This document shows, in pieces, positions 33,446 to 46,807 of a DNA stretch of 64,000 nucleotides (its first letter is position 1; every line of letters starts with the position of its first letter). The position numbers were made by a program, and so were the translations under genes. A model generated the notes under the pieces. That model was not told the DNA's origin. It did no database searches and saw only the letters and a list, made by a program, of their open reading frames with translations. Source of the DNA: Polyodon spathula (lineage: Eukaryota; Chordata; Actinopteri; Acipenseriformes; Polyodontidae); NCBI RefSeq assembly GCF_017654505.1, contig NC_054548.1, positions 36,635,570 to 36,699,569 of the forward strand, written 5' to 3'.

Positions 33446-35919
33446 TGGTGTCATGGAATCCCAAAAGAACCTGTGAAGAGAGAGTGGAACTTACATACAC
33501 ATAGTTAACAGTGTTGTTTGGTTTACTGTCACCTTGTCAACTCTCTATCAGTTTTGTACGTTAAAGCATGTGACATCTGTGTGGGATTTCTATATAAAGA
33601 AATACAAGATCAACACAGCCACCCTAGGTCCCCTATTCTGGCTTTCAAAATTCAGCATTTTAAACAGTGTCCAGTTTAAGATGTGCACACAACACACACT
33701 GCCAAATAGTGATGTCTAAGTAAAGAGTCAGTCAGGGTCCGTTTCTGTCTGCCACATGACACAGATCAGGTGCATCACTCCAGAAAGCCTAATATTTTCC
33801 AACTCTGGCCCATCTTGCAAAGAAAATGTCTTGTATTGTGATCAACTTTTTGTTTCTTTTATATTGTGACAACCTGCTTCATAAATTGCCTGAAAGGGTT
33901 TCCTGGACGTTCCATAGTGTTTCTGGGCTTCAGGAAATTGTAATTTAAATTGCACTGTTAATGCAACCCATAGAGACATTAGATTCAGAGACACAACCAG
34001 GAAGGAGATGCTCTCCAGGGACGCTATCTAAGTAGTTGTCTTTCTTTTAAAGACTGCTGTCACTGCATGTTTGTGTTCTGTGTGAACTAATCCATGAACA
34101 GCCCTGTTCTAAAAAAAAAATGAATGCAGAATGATTGCAGAATTAATGGCCAACAGCATTTAGGAATACTGTATCCATCTATATTTCACTGACAAAAACA
34201 GACTTTGAATAAAACCTTTTTGAAAGATTTGTGCATATACCCAATATATATAATATTTGAAAGATTTGTACATATATACATATATCCAATTTGGATGGAT
34301 GTTGAATTTTCAGAACTCTAGTATTCTAGTTAGCATATATGTTCACTGCTGATTTCTAAATGCTATGCACTGTTAGAAATAAAAGTGGCACCTGTTAATC
34401 TGTGGCTATATATTTGTGGTGAAATAAGAGATGCTTAAGCACATCCTGTACTAAACAGCAACTAATAAAAATGACAAGTGACATGCATTTTACATCCTGT
34501 CTTGAAATATTCCAGAAACGATTGAATCAGTTAGAAGTTTTATAGTCTGTTGTAAATGTAAGTAATTGGATGACTACTGCAGTGTGCTAGTCTAGGACCT
34601 GTAATCAATCAAGAAAAACTGAGAACTTTCTCAGCCCTACACAGCAGGTGGTGTCACTTGTCTTGGTGATGAGGTGATTGGTTACTCTCTAGAGTCTGTG
34701 GGAAATAAACACAGCTCCTTAGCTGCCATCTATACAGCTGGCTACTGCTCAGCAGTCGACATTGGATACAATCAAGTCTCTGGCTTCTTTAACCCAAGTG
34801 CTCCTAACAGGAGGTGACTGAAAAATGGGCATAAAATGCAAATTTTAATATGTTTAATCTGACATTGACTAACAAATTCTGTTAAATTGCAGGGTTTTTC
34901 ACTTTAGCTTAAGTAATTTACTTTGTGTCACTGTTTTGTTTGCAGATGCTAGTTGTCATTTTTAAGCTCACTGCCGTGCTGGTACATCCGATATGCTAGG
35001 CAGGTAAAAAAAAAAACAGAATGCTTCCAAAGGTAAATGACAGTGCAAAGCTACTTTAAGATCATGCAATGTTTTTATCTTGCCATTGTCTCCTATTCTG
35101 TCTAATTTTCCATGAAAAAATAATTGTCAATGCCCCTACCATTCTGGTTTATTGTACATATTCTTGCAAAATATGATTGCAATTGTTTTGCTGTTTTTAT
35201 TAACCTATCCCTGGTCAGTAATCAGTTTTGACTTGTTGTTTTCATTTCATATTGGTTATGCTTCGGGTCTTCCTTTCAAAATATCTGCTGAATTCATAAC
35301 ATCGGCTGCTAAATTCCAACCTGTTCAATCAGAAACATTTCATTGCTTCCTGACTTCCAAAGTTCATCATTTTGATTGGTTCAGTTGTCCTCTCAGCATG
35401 TCAGGTTCAGAAGGGCGAGAGCAGGTTTATGAATATGAAAGACAAGCCCCATATAATGGCAATAAATAAATAAATAAATACTTAATTTTGGTGGGGTAAT
35501 AAAAACTTAAGCAAGAACTCTGCACGCTAAGCAACACAACAGCATTTAGACAGACAGCAGATATCACTCCCTAGGCTATCAAGTGTTCTGACTTGCACAT
35601 TTTGAGTACAAACATAAATATTGATATGGTTGGTGGTGCATGTTATATGTCCCCACGTGTTGCTACAACTGTTTAAATAATGTACCTGTAATTTTTCATT
35701 TAATTATTATCATTCTGACATAGTCTAACACTTTCAACTTTTTAAAGTCTGTTTCAAAGCTCTTTTCAAAATGTCCATTCTAGTGCACTGTTATTTGAGA
35801 TCTGTCTTCCTAAATCACTGCAGGAAGAGCAGTAAAAAAAAATAAAAACATAAGTGCTCTGGCTGGATCGTTATTGCTGTGCCACCTGTTTGACAATGTG
35901 GGCAGTAATCCTTATATTA
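33446..35919. other. No recognised gene
   Basis: AT-rich. Contains the second copy of a 44-base identical segment (34441-34484) and an (AATA)n run near 35461-35480. Confidence 0.55.
34441..34484. repeat. 44-base segment identical to 31315-31358
   Basis: Both read ACATCCTGTACTAAACAGCA then ACTAATAAAAATGACAAGTG ACAT without a mismatch. Flanks differ. Confidence 0.9.
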
Positions 35920-36345
35920 CACTATGTAACACAATTTTTGTTCCTGGGTAGTAAGTGTTATTTCCTAATTGCTTATGCCTCAAAAGTATAGAAAATGGCT
36001 ATTATTCCCCACAAACTTTGCTTTTGTGACCAGGACAGTGATATTTCAAAATATCACTATTTCCAATGGGAAAACGGGCAAATGTGTGTCTTTTCGTTCA
36101 CATAAAGTCAGAAAAAAACAACATATGAATCCAAATTAACATGTATTTATACTAAAGTAATACAAAAATGACTACAAAAGATTTAGAAGTGAGTAGTTTT
36201 TCGAGATTTACGATTATACTGTAAATACTAATAAAGTTTGTGGGGAATAATAGCCATTTTCTATACTTTTGAGACATAATCATTTAGGAAATAACATTTA
36301 CTACCCAGGAACAAAAAAAAAAAAAAAAAAAATTGTTACACGGTG
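35920..36345. mobile_element. Terminal-inverted-repeat element, copy B (long TIRs)
   Basis: Starts CACTATGTAACACAATTTTT and ends AATTGTTACACGGTG. About 100 bases at each end are inverted copies (GGGTAGTAAGTGTTATTTCC, GGCTATTATTCCCCACAAAC on the left; their inverse at 36236-36312). Flanks TTATATTA and TTATAATT agree at 6 of 8 positions, suggesting an old 8-base duplication. The right arm contains a poly-A expansion (36313-36332). No coding capacity. Confidence 0.75.
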
Positions 36346-37890
36346 TTATAATTTGCAACAAACAACAAACATCCATCAAATAGCAAGTTTATATATATAT
36401 ATATATAGTTTTTATTTTTGGTAAGGTATGTTTGCATATAGCATGTATAAATTATGAGAGCGATGGTATGTATATCTGCAATGAAAGAAAAAATGGAAGC
36501 TAATGTGTTTTGTAGTTTTCTACTTTTTATTGGTTTTCCAGCAATTGTGAAGCACCTTGAGATAGTATAGTACTGTTTGTGAAATGAACGCTCTGTTTTC
36601 TCCTTACAATTTATGATCAATTTGGTCTTACTATAATTCACATAAATCTCTCAAATGCACTGTACACTTTTGAAAGGTCAGGAGTACTTGATGTCTGGCT
36701 TCCCATGAGCTTTTCGGTCACTTTGTTTTTTGGTCTGTCCCATATGAACCATTTACATTATACAGCTGAATATATCCCCATTGAACCACATGGAACTGTT
36801 TGGAATCACATCTGTTTATTGGTTTTAACTTCAACTCTAATTTGAGTGTTTTTACCTAATCAACCCCCTGAGATGGTATGCTAGGAATTGTATCATTTAG
36901 ACAACATATTGTTAATTTGATATTAAACACATTTACACTAATAAAGAAGCGTGCTGCTTTTAATCATTTCCTTTAGCTTTTGGGAATAAACAAATAATTT
37001 CCCCTTTTGGTAAAATGTCTTTAACTGTGGCTTTTAGGTACTTTAGTGCATAAGCAGTGTTTTTGGGATAGATAAAACAAATGAACTTACTTGGCTTGTA
37101 CCTCAGACAACTAAAATTCCAGATTTTTTTTGTGTGAAGGACATGCAGAATAAATAATTTCAAAGCAAATAATTATTTGTTACTACATATTTCTAAAAAG
37201 TTTTGCAGCTGACATTTTAAAACATCTCTCACTGTTCTTTTTTTTTTTTTCAAATTTCAACAGCATCAGTTAGAAAGGAAACTGTCTGAGCACTCTATAC
37301 AAGATCAAACATTCTGCTAAATCTGGGGTATCACCAAAACTATACTATATAATATAAAGACATTTGATAGAGAGGGAATGAATTAGAACTGTAAATCTCC
37401 CTCCTGACCAGAAAGGGCACTGTGTAAGGTTGGTGGTATGCTTCCTCCTTGATGGGGAAGCGGAAACAGGAAGGTGATCATATTAAGGGGAGCACATAGC
37501 TACAAGTACGTGGACGGACTCCCTTGTAATCAGCTACAGGGCAGACAGTGATTGGAGAAACGATGGCGATGGTTTTATTGCAGGGAGGAGTTTTGTGGTA
37601 CAAAGGGGAACAGCTACATCAGTACCAGGCCTTGCGCAAAAACGTAAACACGTCCGGAGCGTTGTTTTGTTGTTACATATTTATCTGTTTATCTGCTATA
37701 GAGGAGGAGTGAGAAACCCAGGAGCTGCCGTCACAGAGCCAGCACTAAACCGTGAGCACTATCTTCACTGCACAGCAAAGCACAGATACAAGCATCACTT
37801 TCCCTGGGATCCAAGGAGCATAGTTTCGTGCACAGAGGATTGTGGTTTAGGAGTGTGTTCTGTTGGGACTGCTACCCACAGTATTCGCTT
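36346..37890. other. No recognised gene; leader-like sequence towards the 3' end
   Basis: AT-rich to about 37400, then more GC-rich up to the gypsy pol remnant. The frame 37595-38119 is open for 174 codons but its C-terminal half overlaps recognisable pol sequence in another frame, so it is a shadow. The region 37480-37890 may be the leader or LTR of the gypsy element, but I could not define ends. Confidence 0.4.
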
Positions 37891-37904
37891 CCTCTATACC
37901 ATTG

Positions 37905-39675
37905 TTGGTATGATTTCCTTGCTCAAGGTCTCAGCCTGGAACAAAAGGGCAAACCGTGGCATCTGCTTCATGAATTCCAGAAAACCTTCGCAGCACGACC
38001 AGAAAAAGCGGGTCGGACCAGCCTGGTGCAAAACCAAATCGACAACGAGCCGGCCCCCTAAAGTTGGGAACCACCTTGCCGCCTCCCTCTTTTCCGACGC
38101 AAAGTGGCTGGAAGCATGATACAGGACATGTTGGATGCTGATGTCATCGAGCCATTTGGCAGTCCATGGGTAGCGCCAGTAGTCTTGGTTACAAAAGAAG
38201 ATGGTGTCCTACACTTTTGTGTGGACTACCAATGTTGAATGCGGTAACCAAGAAAGAGTCCTACCCGCTGCCCTGGATTGATGAGACACTCAGTCTGGTG
38301 TCTGGATCGTCCTGGTTCAGCTCCCTTGTTCTCTGCAGTGGCTACCGGCAGGTAGCACTCATCCCGGATGCCCGACCAAAAACTGCTTTTTGCCCAACCT
38401 TCTCTCCTGGTCAGTGGCTCTAGCAGTTCCAGGTGATGCCGTTTGGTCTGTGCAATGTCCCTGCCACCTTCAAGCAGCTGAAGGAGAAGATGCTCTGTGG
38501 GCAGGGGTGCATCGTTTACCTGGACGACTTGTCGGTGCAAGCCCCCACCTTCTCCATAGCTCTGCATAACAGAACCAGGTTAGTGAGCAGGGAATTGCAA
38601 CTGGCCCTGAGAAGATAGCTGCTGTGCAGTGGTGGCCTGCCCCCTCCTCGGTGAAGCAGCTGCGCATTTTCCTGGGGCTGACCTCCTTTTACTGGCAGAT
38701 TGTAACTGGTTTTACAACAATCACTAGCCCCCTGTATTAGTTGCTGGAGAGAAGCGTTCCCTTTGAGTGGACAGCGGAGCGCAAGAATGCCTTTTACCAG
38801 CTGTACGAGGCCCTGACACAAGTCCTGGTGATCGCTGCTCCATCCACTTCTGCACCCTTCATCCTAGACATGGATGCCAGCAAAGTAGGGATTGGCGCGG
38901 TGCTGTCCTAAAAATGCCCTGGGGGAGGGGGGAGAAAGTTGTAGCATATTTCAGTCGGTCCCTCAGCTGTGCAGATTATTGCATGACCCGGAGGGAGCTA
39001 CTTGTGGTAGTGGAAGCCAAAAATGGCTGATGTAGTTCGGGAGCCGGAGGGGCGGGTGGCACGCTGGCTTGAAACACTCCAGGCTTTTGACTTTGCAATT
39101 CAACATTGACCTGGAATGAAACATGGAAATGCAGATGCGCTGTCCCAGAGACCGTGCAATGAAGCAGAGTGCCATCACTGTGGGAGGCCAGAGCGCAAGA
39201 TGCTGTGGAAGAGGACAGTGAGATCGTACACATCTGGGAGGTGCAGGCGGTGACCCTGGAAAAGAGGCGCAGGCAGGAAGCACAGGATCCCAATGTCAAC
39301 TGGCTGCTGCACTGGAAAGAGGGAGACAGGCGAACAGCTTGGGAGGAGGTGGCTCCCCTCTCAGAGGCTGTCAAGGGCTTGCGGTCACAGTGGGGTGTCC
39401 TCAGCATCTGAGAGGGTGTGCTATACTGGCGGTGGCAGAAACAAGCCAGCAGAGAGCAGTGGTGGCAGATTGTGATGCTAGCTCTGCTCCTGCACACCAT
39501 GCTGCAGGTAAACCATGGGGTTCCTGTGGTGGGGAACTTCAGCATCACAAAGAATCTGGCGCGCTTCCAGGCTCGCTTTTACTGGGGGTGATGCTGGTGA
39601 GACATTGAAACCTTCTGTCACTGCTGTGACTAGTGTACAGCGTAGAAGGGGCAAAGTGAGCATTCCCAGGCCCCC
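37905..39675 (+). pseudogene. pol: Ty3/gypsy pol remnant (RT, RNase H, start of integrase)
   Basis: Fragments in order: FQKTFAARPEKAGRTSLVQN (pre-RT), MLDADVIEPFGSPWVAPVVL and VTKEDGVLHFCVDYQ (RT start), ESYPLPWIDETLSLVSGSSW, SGYRQVALIPDARPKTAFCP, VMPFGLCNVPATFKQLKEKM, CIVYLDDLSVQAPTF (catalytic YLDD). RNase H follows with LDMDASKVGIGAVLS and KVVAYFSRSLS....TRRELL, then MKHGNADALSQRPC. The integrase zinc finger survives in pieces: FQARFYWG ... HCCD.CTA.KG. Many stops and at least five frame changes make it dead. Integrase core is lost at about 39675. The parent pol makes the enzymes for reverse transcription and integration. Confidence 0.85.
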
Positions 39676-40120
39676 CTCCAGCAGTATCTGATAGCTCCAT
39701 GCACCACAGAGATAACATGGACACAAACAAATTGCGAGGAGTCGGTGGATCGTCCCATACCAAGGGCGACTGACAGACACCCCTTCATCTCCGCTAGCAA
39801 CCTCATCGTCCCCTGCACCCCGAACGATGAAGGATTCACCCACCGCAGTCTCACCATCTACAGCGGCAGCAGGAGCTACCTCATCGTAGACCTGCCTGAT
39901 ACCAGGATAAATTGGGCTGCCCACTGAACATTTGTATTCTGGACTTTATTGTGAATGCAATGCTGGGATTTTGGATTGTGTTGTTATTTCACTGTTTTAG
40001 TTGTTGTTCTAGATTGCATTTATTGTTGTGCTGTACAGGGAATAGGACTACTCCAGATATGCCAGGTATGTAGTGTACAGGGCTGGGTTGGGTAGCTTTT
40101 GGGGACAAAGGATTTAAGAG
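39676..40120. other. Unclassified sequence 3' of gypsy remnant, with a piggyBac-type scrap
   Basis: At 39690-39735, TAGCTCCATGCACCACAGAG then ATAACATGGACACAAACAAA resembles the inside of the piggyBac-type MITE (18040-18080). A 60-codon frame 39745-39927 has no recognised domain. TGGGATTTTGGATTGTG-like wording at 39960-39990 recalls retrotransposon leader DNA but is not decisive. Confidence 0.35.
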
Positions 40121-43100
40121 GGGAGCAGTGTGAAAAGTAAACTTTTTTTTTTTTTAGCTGACTGCCTTTCTATTTTGAAATTCTTCAAATATTGTATATT
40201 TTTAGTAGTAGAGACATGAAAATTGTATTTTATTGTTCAGGACACACAGGATAATATTATATAATAATATTACTTTAGTAGTACTAAATAGTACTTTTTA
40301 CAGTTTTTTTTTTTTTTTTTTTTTACTCCAGTTAGTAAAACAATCAGATTTTTAAAGTAATATTCAGTAGATTTTGAGGTTTCAGAGAGGTAAAAGTACA
40401 AAAAGAGTATATTCTGTTACCTGAAGGACCTTACAATACTCCCTGAAAGTTTTGTTGAATTATGTTTTAATATGGGCAAAATAGAAAACATTCTTTCACT
40501 TGAGTGATTTTATGAATTTAGAGCCTTTTGTTAAAAAAACAAACTCATGGTTTAGAAGTGAACCTGTATTTTAAAAATAGATACTGAGAACACCTCTATT
40601 ATGTAAACTGATTCACCAGAATCAGACAACAGTATTTTAACCAACAATTCATCTAATCATCTTGAAATGAAATTCTATAGTGGAAATGTTTGTATTGTGT
40701 GCATATCAATTTCTGTACATAAACAGTAAACATATACACAGAATATTCTATTATCAAAGCAGCAAGGACATTAAGCAAACATAGTAGCATTGCAGTGCCA
40801 TAAATAACAGTTATTCTCAGGATCTTTACAAGATACAATGGATACTGCTCTCAATTTATTTTCTCAAAATAAATATTTACAAATAAAATAGTTCTTCATT
40901 CCATTATTATCAGTAATAAGGGAAAAAAAACATAACACATATCAATTCACATATCATTATCTTCTTATATCCGCTCATTTCTTGATATTTATAAATGTTG
41001 TAAAAACACATCTATTAAAACACGTGACTGAATAAATGCTCTAATATAATTATGAGTCAAATACATCAGATATACAGTGCTTTTCCGTATCTTTCTTATC
41101 TCTAAACAAGTTCCTGTGAAGTTTTGTTTCTGCATGCTGCTATAAACTGTCTCCTCCCTTTTAAAAATTAAATGCCAGTCTGTGACGTCACATGAAAAAA
41201 TAACTAAAGGAGTGAAATTGAATCCGTCCTATATCCAATGATATGCGTTTCCAGCCTGCAAGGTAAAGTATCGTGGCCCAGTAAGTCAATACATTGAAGT
41301 GGATTTATCGTGTTTACCTGATCACGGGACCAGAAAGACACTTCACTATTAGAGGTTAGAGGTCCTTAGGGGTTAAAAGTTTGGCCTTTTAATTTAGAAC
41401 GTTGATATTTTTTAATAGGTAATACATGTTTCGTAATTATAAAGGCTCAAAGTCAGAAGAGGGCATAACTCAAATCCAAGATGGCCATCTGTAGAAAAAG
41501 AAGTTGAATTTGGTGAGAAATTGTACATGATTTAAAATTTTGATGTCAGATGTATTTGTTAGGTAAAAACCAAATGTAATCTATTTTGAAATCTAAAATT
41601 GTTTGACCACCACTAAAAAGCAACACAGAGAATAATGGTGTGACATTATGCAGATACTTAAGAGGGAAAACAGGAGGGGAGGATGTAAAATTGTGTGACC
41701 CAGTGGCTGGTGTAATACCAGGAAGCATTCAGGATTTTAAAATGACTCAAAACAGTGCAGCTTTAGTTTAACAGCCATGAGGGCAAAACACAGAAAAATG
41801 CAACAAAAAAAGGAAGAATCGAATAAACCAAAGACAATACACATAACTTGCCAACACTATCCTATTCTAGTATTTTATATATTCACTTTGAGACACACTG
41901 CTGTCGGTGTGCTTCTTTCTTCTATCTTAACCCACCTTAGGACAAAACTAACAGAACAATAGTAATTGTTTACTCAATTTATTTAGGGCCATAGCACAGA
42001 CCATTAGAAATAAAGGAATTTATAGGGTAAAAGAAATATACTATGAATGGTCTCTTTCTCAAATACAAGGGCAACTAGCTTGGAATGTAGGGTTGCTAGG
42101 CAGAGGGGCCTCTCCTGGATAGGAGATAGGGTTGCTAAGGGCTTCTCTTTTTATGTAGGGGCTATGGCAAGTAGGGGGTTGTAGTGTTATAATGTCAACT
42201 CAGCACAGTTGGAAGACGGAAAAGAGCTGTCGTCACCAATTGTGTGGTGCTAGCAGCCATTGGGAAGTATTAACCTATTATCTGTTACTCTGTATTAGGG
42301 CTAGTTTATATACCAGGGTTCTTCAATTGTCCTTTATTACAAAAGCTAAAATTGCAGATACGCAAGGATTGCAAGGTTTCCGCTATCTGTACAGGGCATT
42401 TGTATCCCCTAACAAACATTTTTTTAGACACACCATAACTGGGCAGCAGGTGATTGGACAGGAAAGTGAAAGAAGTAGTTTTTGTATTTATTCAACTTAA
42501 ATACTTTAGTAATGTACTTTACCTTAGGTATTACATCAATTTATATCAATGTATATAATTGATTAACCTATTAAGTTTGACCTGTTGTCAGAGCAAAATA
42601 AAAATAAAGAAAATCTTGCAAAACAATAGATGCTTGACTCCTGTTTATTATAGAAGGGACTGGGAAATTGAGAGGTGCTGCTGTATGTTTTTAAACGAGA
42701 AACAGTTAGACTTTATTATAGAAATAAATGAAAAACTTAGAAGTGCATATGTCTGTATTTTCTTTATGATAAACTTAGTATTTTAAGAAAAAGAATTGCA
42801 AAAATGCGGCCACCAGTAAGTGTTCAAGCATAGTAAATTAGCGGAAAAAATCAAGCCTCTCAAAGATCGTTTATTTGGGCTTAAAAATACTTGTTTGGGA
42901 GCAGTGAAGCTGCATCCACACTGGACAGGAGCGATGCAAGCGAATTAAAAGTCACTGCAGTCAAATGGAGTATCCACACCATCCGCACCGAGCGACGTCA
43001 CTTTGAGAACATTTCACGTTGCTAAAAGAGAACCTGTTTCTATTTTTTTTCGTCACGCGACTGGAATGAAACTGACCAATCAGAAGCAAGGTTAACACCC

Positions 43101-43861
43101 TTGAAACTCGTCACGTCTGAAAACATGTTAATCATTTTATGTAGTCCCAGTAGCTGTGGCTTGCAGGTGGTGTATTTAGCAGCACTGAGACATTTTCTTT
43201 CCGATTATGCAAGCTACATAAAAATAGATTTATTAATAAGCAAAAATAAACCTGACCATAGGTGCAGTCTACATATCCAGCCTTTAAATGAATAATGTGC
43301 ACTTTTGCTGGCATTTAAAAATGACCCAAAAAAGGTCTCACATTCAAACAACTTGAACATGTGACCGCTTTTTTTTTTTTTTAGTTTGCTTGCTTTTATG
43401 ATAAAAAACATTTTGTTCACTAAATTGTTCTGTGGCATAAATCTGTGATAAGAAGAATGTCTTTACATATGCATAAAGTGAACATATGCATAAAGAGATT
43501 CACCAAACAAAAATATTATCGAGGTCCTACTATTCTATATGTTGTAAAACAAAACCAGCAACACGTTTGTATTGTATATGACACATCTCAACATTACCAA
43601 GCTTATAGTTTTGAAGATTATGAGCCATATCTGTTCACTGGACTGTTTTAAAAGGAAAAACTAAATAAAAGTCTTGCGTCTTGCCATGGCACACAGCCTT
43701 GTTCTGTGTATAATTATTCATAAGTAAATTAAGACAGAGACTGCTCAAACACTCATCGATGTGTCACAGTCTTCAATCTCGTTTACCATAAATTAGAAAA
43801 ATAGATTTGCAGAACGGCAGTAATACAAGGTATATGGTAACCTGCCATAATAACACTAATA

Positions 43862-43935
<74 letters not shown>

Positions 43936-44020
43936 TGCACTTTAAAATACTTGTTGATAAAGAGGATCAATGAAGGAATTTGTAAAGAAACACAATTGAG
44001 ATTGCAGTAAGTTGTATATA
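40121..44020. other. No recognised gene
   Basis: AT-rich with poly-T (40314-40324) and an AAT microsatellite (43870-43935). The GC-richer patch at 42900-43030 (CATCCACACTGGACAGGAGC) looks like part of a repeat, but I cannot name it. Confidence 0.5.
43870..43935. repeat. (AAT)n microsatellite
   Basis: About 22 units; frames reading NNNN or LLLL through it are artefacts. Confidence 0.97.
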
Positions 44021-44049
44021 TAAATGTATAACAAAAAAATAATTTTGTT

Positions 44050-44579
44050 GACAATATCAGTTCAACTATATTACTACTGTCCAGATGTCTGCTGCATACT
44101 GTTGGCTTGCTCTCACCTTTGCAAAGTGGGTGAGCGAGATGCAAGCATTCTGCATAGGGAAAGCCTAATCCATTTTTACAGAGGCCAGGTCAAAGGTTAT
44201 GCACTGTACCAATCCTGCCTTCTGCCAAAGACAATCTTGGCATTCCATGTCAACCAGTCTGTGGAATTGGAAGCTTCCTTCCACCTCCTTTCCAGTCTGA
44301 CAGGCAGCTGTAGCTCCATATGCTCTGCCTAGTGCTGGCCCTGGCATACTACACTGGCAGGATGCAAATTTGGAGGCAGTCTGAACAGATAGAAGACACA
44401 GTCAGGACTGCCTATGAGCTGGCCAACTTGCCCCCCCCCCCCCAGAAAGCTCACTGCCCATTCCTCCAGGGACATGGCAACTTTGTGGTCTTTATTCTAG
44501 GGTGCATCTGTCAAGGACATTTGCAATGCGGCGGTGTGGGCTACACACCATAACCTTACTAGGTTCTATGGACTTAGCT
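44050..44579 (+). pseudogene. DIRS/Ngaro-type tyrosine recombinase remnant
   Basis: Pieces in several frames: LLPKTILAFHVNQSVELEAS, LHMLCLVLALAYYTGRMQIW, RQSEQIEDTVRTAYELANLP, LTAHSSRDMATLWSLF, a stop, GASVKDICNAAVWATHHNLT and RFYGLS. Living relatives read LCPVRALR.Y..RT, then RAHSTRGMATSWALF.GAS, then DICNAATW.TPHTF.RFY. The catalytic H..R pair survives in AHSSR and the terminal tyrosine in RFY, but the frame changes around a C13 run (44431-44443) and a stop interrupts it. The recombinase would integrate the element's circular DNA. Confidence 0.8.
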
Positions 44580-44737
44580 GATGGATCTTCAAAACACTGG
44601 TTTTAGAATTAGGAGTGTTAAGGGTGGCTTTCGAGTCATCCTTTACAACATAGGTATAGAGGCAAGTTTCTCCCTCAATTTTTTAGCCCTATCTACTTGT
44701 TACAGGGGTTCCTAATGGTAACGTAAAAGGCAGTCTC

Positions 44738-45014
44738 GGGTTATCACAACCCTGGTTCCCTGAAATATAAATCTAACCATTAACCTTCAAGGTCGCTGCA
44801 TCCAGGATTGCAGCAGGCTTGAAGGAAAATGACCCTGAGGTCTGTGAGTACTGTTATTTGATGCCTTTGTGGAGGGGGGGGGATATGACTGCGTCACAGG
44901 CTCGGCTGAGCAGCATTGGTATAGAATATTCAAGTTTTGGGTCTTTAGGAGATAAACACCCATGAGGTATGGTTACATTTCTATTTCAGATAACCAAGGT
45001 TATGTTAATAACCT
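44738..45014. repeat. Inverted termini of the DIRS/Ngaro-type element
   Basis: GGGTTATCACAACCCTGGTT and CCCTGAAATATAAATCTAACC (44738-44778) are inverted at 44971-45014 (minus strand: AGGTTATTAACATAACCTTG, then GTTATCTGAAATAGAAATGTAACC in two parts). Spacer about 190 bases. It lies just 3' of the recombinase stop, as expected for the terminal repeat set of the same copy. Confidence 0.75.
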
Positions 45015-46363
45015 AAGGTTAGTCTATATGCTTCTGCATAACTCTGCTTTCTAAATTTATGTTAGATAAATTATGGTAAAGTTTTGCTCAAACTTATTAT
45101 AAACCCTTACTATCAAACAATACACTGCATATTTTACAAATTTATATTAATTAAGCATGGTCTAGACATGGTTGTACAATCATGGAATGGACATAGGATC
45201 CCATTTTAGCTCCCAGTGTCTAACACAATAAAAACACTTGTTTTCACATTGTAAATGCATTTTAATTTCATACAAAACTATATTTATTCAACAAATAAAA
45301 AGTTGTGAAAACATCAGACTTTTCTTTCTCCCATTTCATCTTGACATCCTAAAATAATTTGTTGTCCAATTAATTTGCCTCTGTTATCAACTCACTTTTA
45401 ACTTTTTTCCAGGTAAAGGGATATCAAATTCATTAAATGGGTGTGCAAAGACAATTACAGAGGACCAGCATAAAGTAATATCCTCACTGATCAGGATGTC
45501 AATTTGCTACAGACCCTTTTCCTTCAGATGAAACCAAAGCAAATGCAGAAAGAAAAAGTGTTGCCCATATTCCAGAAATCTCTGTTTTATTAGAGAGTGC
45601 TATTATTCACCATTATTGGCCCTTTCACATGGCCTTGGAACATTTAATCAATGTAACATGTAGGAATGTCCAGTAAAGATTGTGAATGCTTCAAAACAGC
45701 ATCAAAATAAACATTATTTTGCCTCAGCCACAGTTATTTATGAATGTTCAACACTGAATTAAATAAACATTTCACTTTCTTGACTAATGCTGGATGTTTT
45801 TTTTTTTTTTTTATTGGAAAACAGGCAATACTGGAACAACCAACAATTATAATAATGTAGAAATAAACTGTAAATCAAGTACAGAATAATATGTAACAAC
45901 TTAAAAAATTACAAAATATTCTCTCAAGGCTGACTGCAACTGAACACGCAGCCTTTATCAATACATTCAACAATATCTTAATTTATAATCCACAGTTCAT
46001 AATATAAAAAACGCACATGTTTCATGCAGTATGCAGAATAGAAATTGTGGTAGTCAATGAAGTAACTATTATTATTTATTTTTTTACAAAACTACAAATA
46101 GTATATATTCCAACACATTAATGAGGTACTTCAACAGGTTATCTGAACCAGGACCAGTTTTACTCTTTTTATTTAGCAACATATCACTACATTCCAAACT
46201 GTAAAAGAAAATCCTCAGTTAACTTTAATGCAGGTACTAAAGGGTTAACTGTACCGTAACTGGTTGTATTTTGATTAATAAAACCTGAAGTCCAGCCCAT
46301 ATTAAGCAGGCCCAATTTAACGTGGAATGACCAGAAACAAAAGGACTATTGAAGACTATCACA
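45015..46363. other. No recognised gene
   Basis: AT-rich, with a poly-T run near 45798-45812. Nothing else to report. Confidence 0.6.
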
Positions 46364-46527
46364 TCACTCTACTATTATGAGCGATTTAAGCACCGACAGT
46401 GCACCATATAGACCCTTGACCTCATGTGTTATTCCTGCTATCCTCTGCCTGACATTTGAGGTCACTTTTCCACAAAGACCTTGCAGCCAATCAGGATTTT
46501 GTAGCACACTGAAAACACCGGTGCAAC
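46364..46527 (-). CDS. Candidate terminal coding exon, unknown gene
   Basis: Minus strand. A good acceptor (TTATTTCACTTGCAG) ends at 46528, followed by about 54 codons to a TGA at 46364-46366. The product reads CTGVFSVLQNPDWLQGLCGK, VTSNVRQRIAGITHEVKGLY, GALSVLKSLIIVE. The first codon needs one base from an upstream exon (phase 1), which is exactly what the candidate exon at 49138-49330 provides. I do not recognise the protein and see no transposon hallmark. Alternatives are a chance frame beside a splice-like site, or an exon of an intron-bearing repeat. Confidence 0.4.
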
Positions 46528-46807
46528 CTGCAAGTGAAATAACACATTTCATTGAGTTGGTTAAAGGAACCAAATGAAATGTCTGCAACTTCTTTTAAAA
46601 CTTAAACAACATGTTTAATATTGGTACTATCATGAAACTGCTGTGGCTTCTAGTAATGCTAAATATGAGTAGTGATGCACTCTGCATAAAACTAACTAGC
46701 TAAACATGAAATGAGTTTCATGTATTTGCACAACTCTGAAAATATTAAGGATGACACAGAATAAAAACTTGCGAAAAGATTAATGCCAATTGCTGATGTG
46801 TCAGAGT

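Noticed and set aside
37595..38119. 174-codon open frame upstream of gypsy pol
   Set aside because: Its second half overlaps clear pol sequence in another frame and it has no domain, so it is a shadow.
39745..39927. 60-codon frame with PRATDRHPFISASNLIVPCT
   Set aside because: No recognisable domain and an antisense frame of similar length; could not be supported as a gene.
43773..44010. Poly-Asn and poly-Leu frames
   Set aside because: They come from the AAT microsatellite, not from a protein gene.
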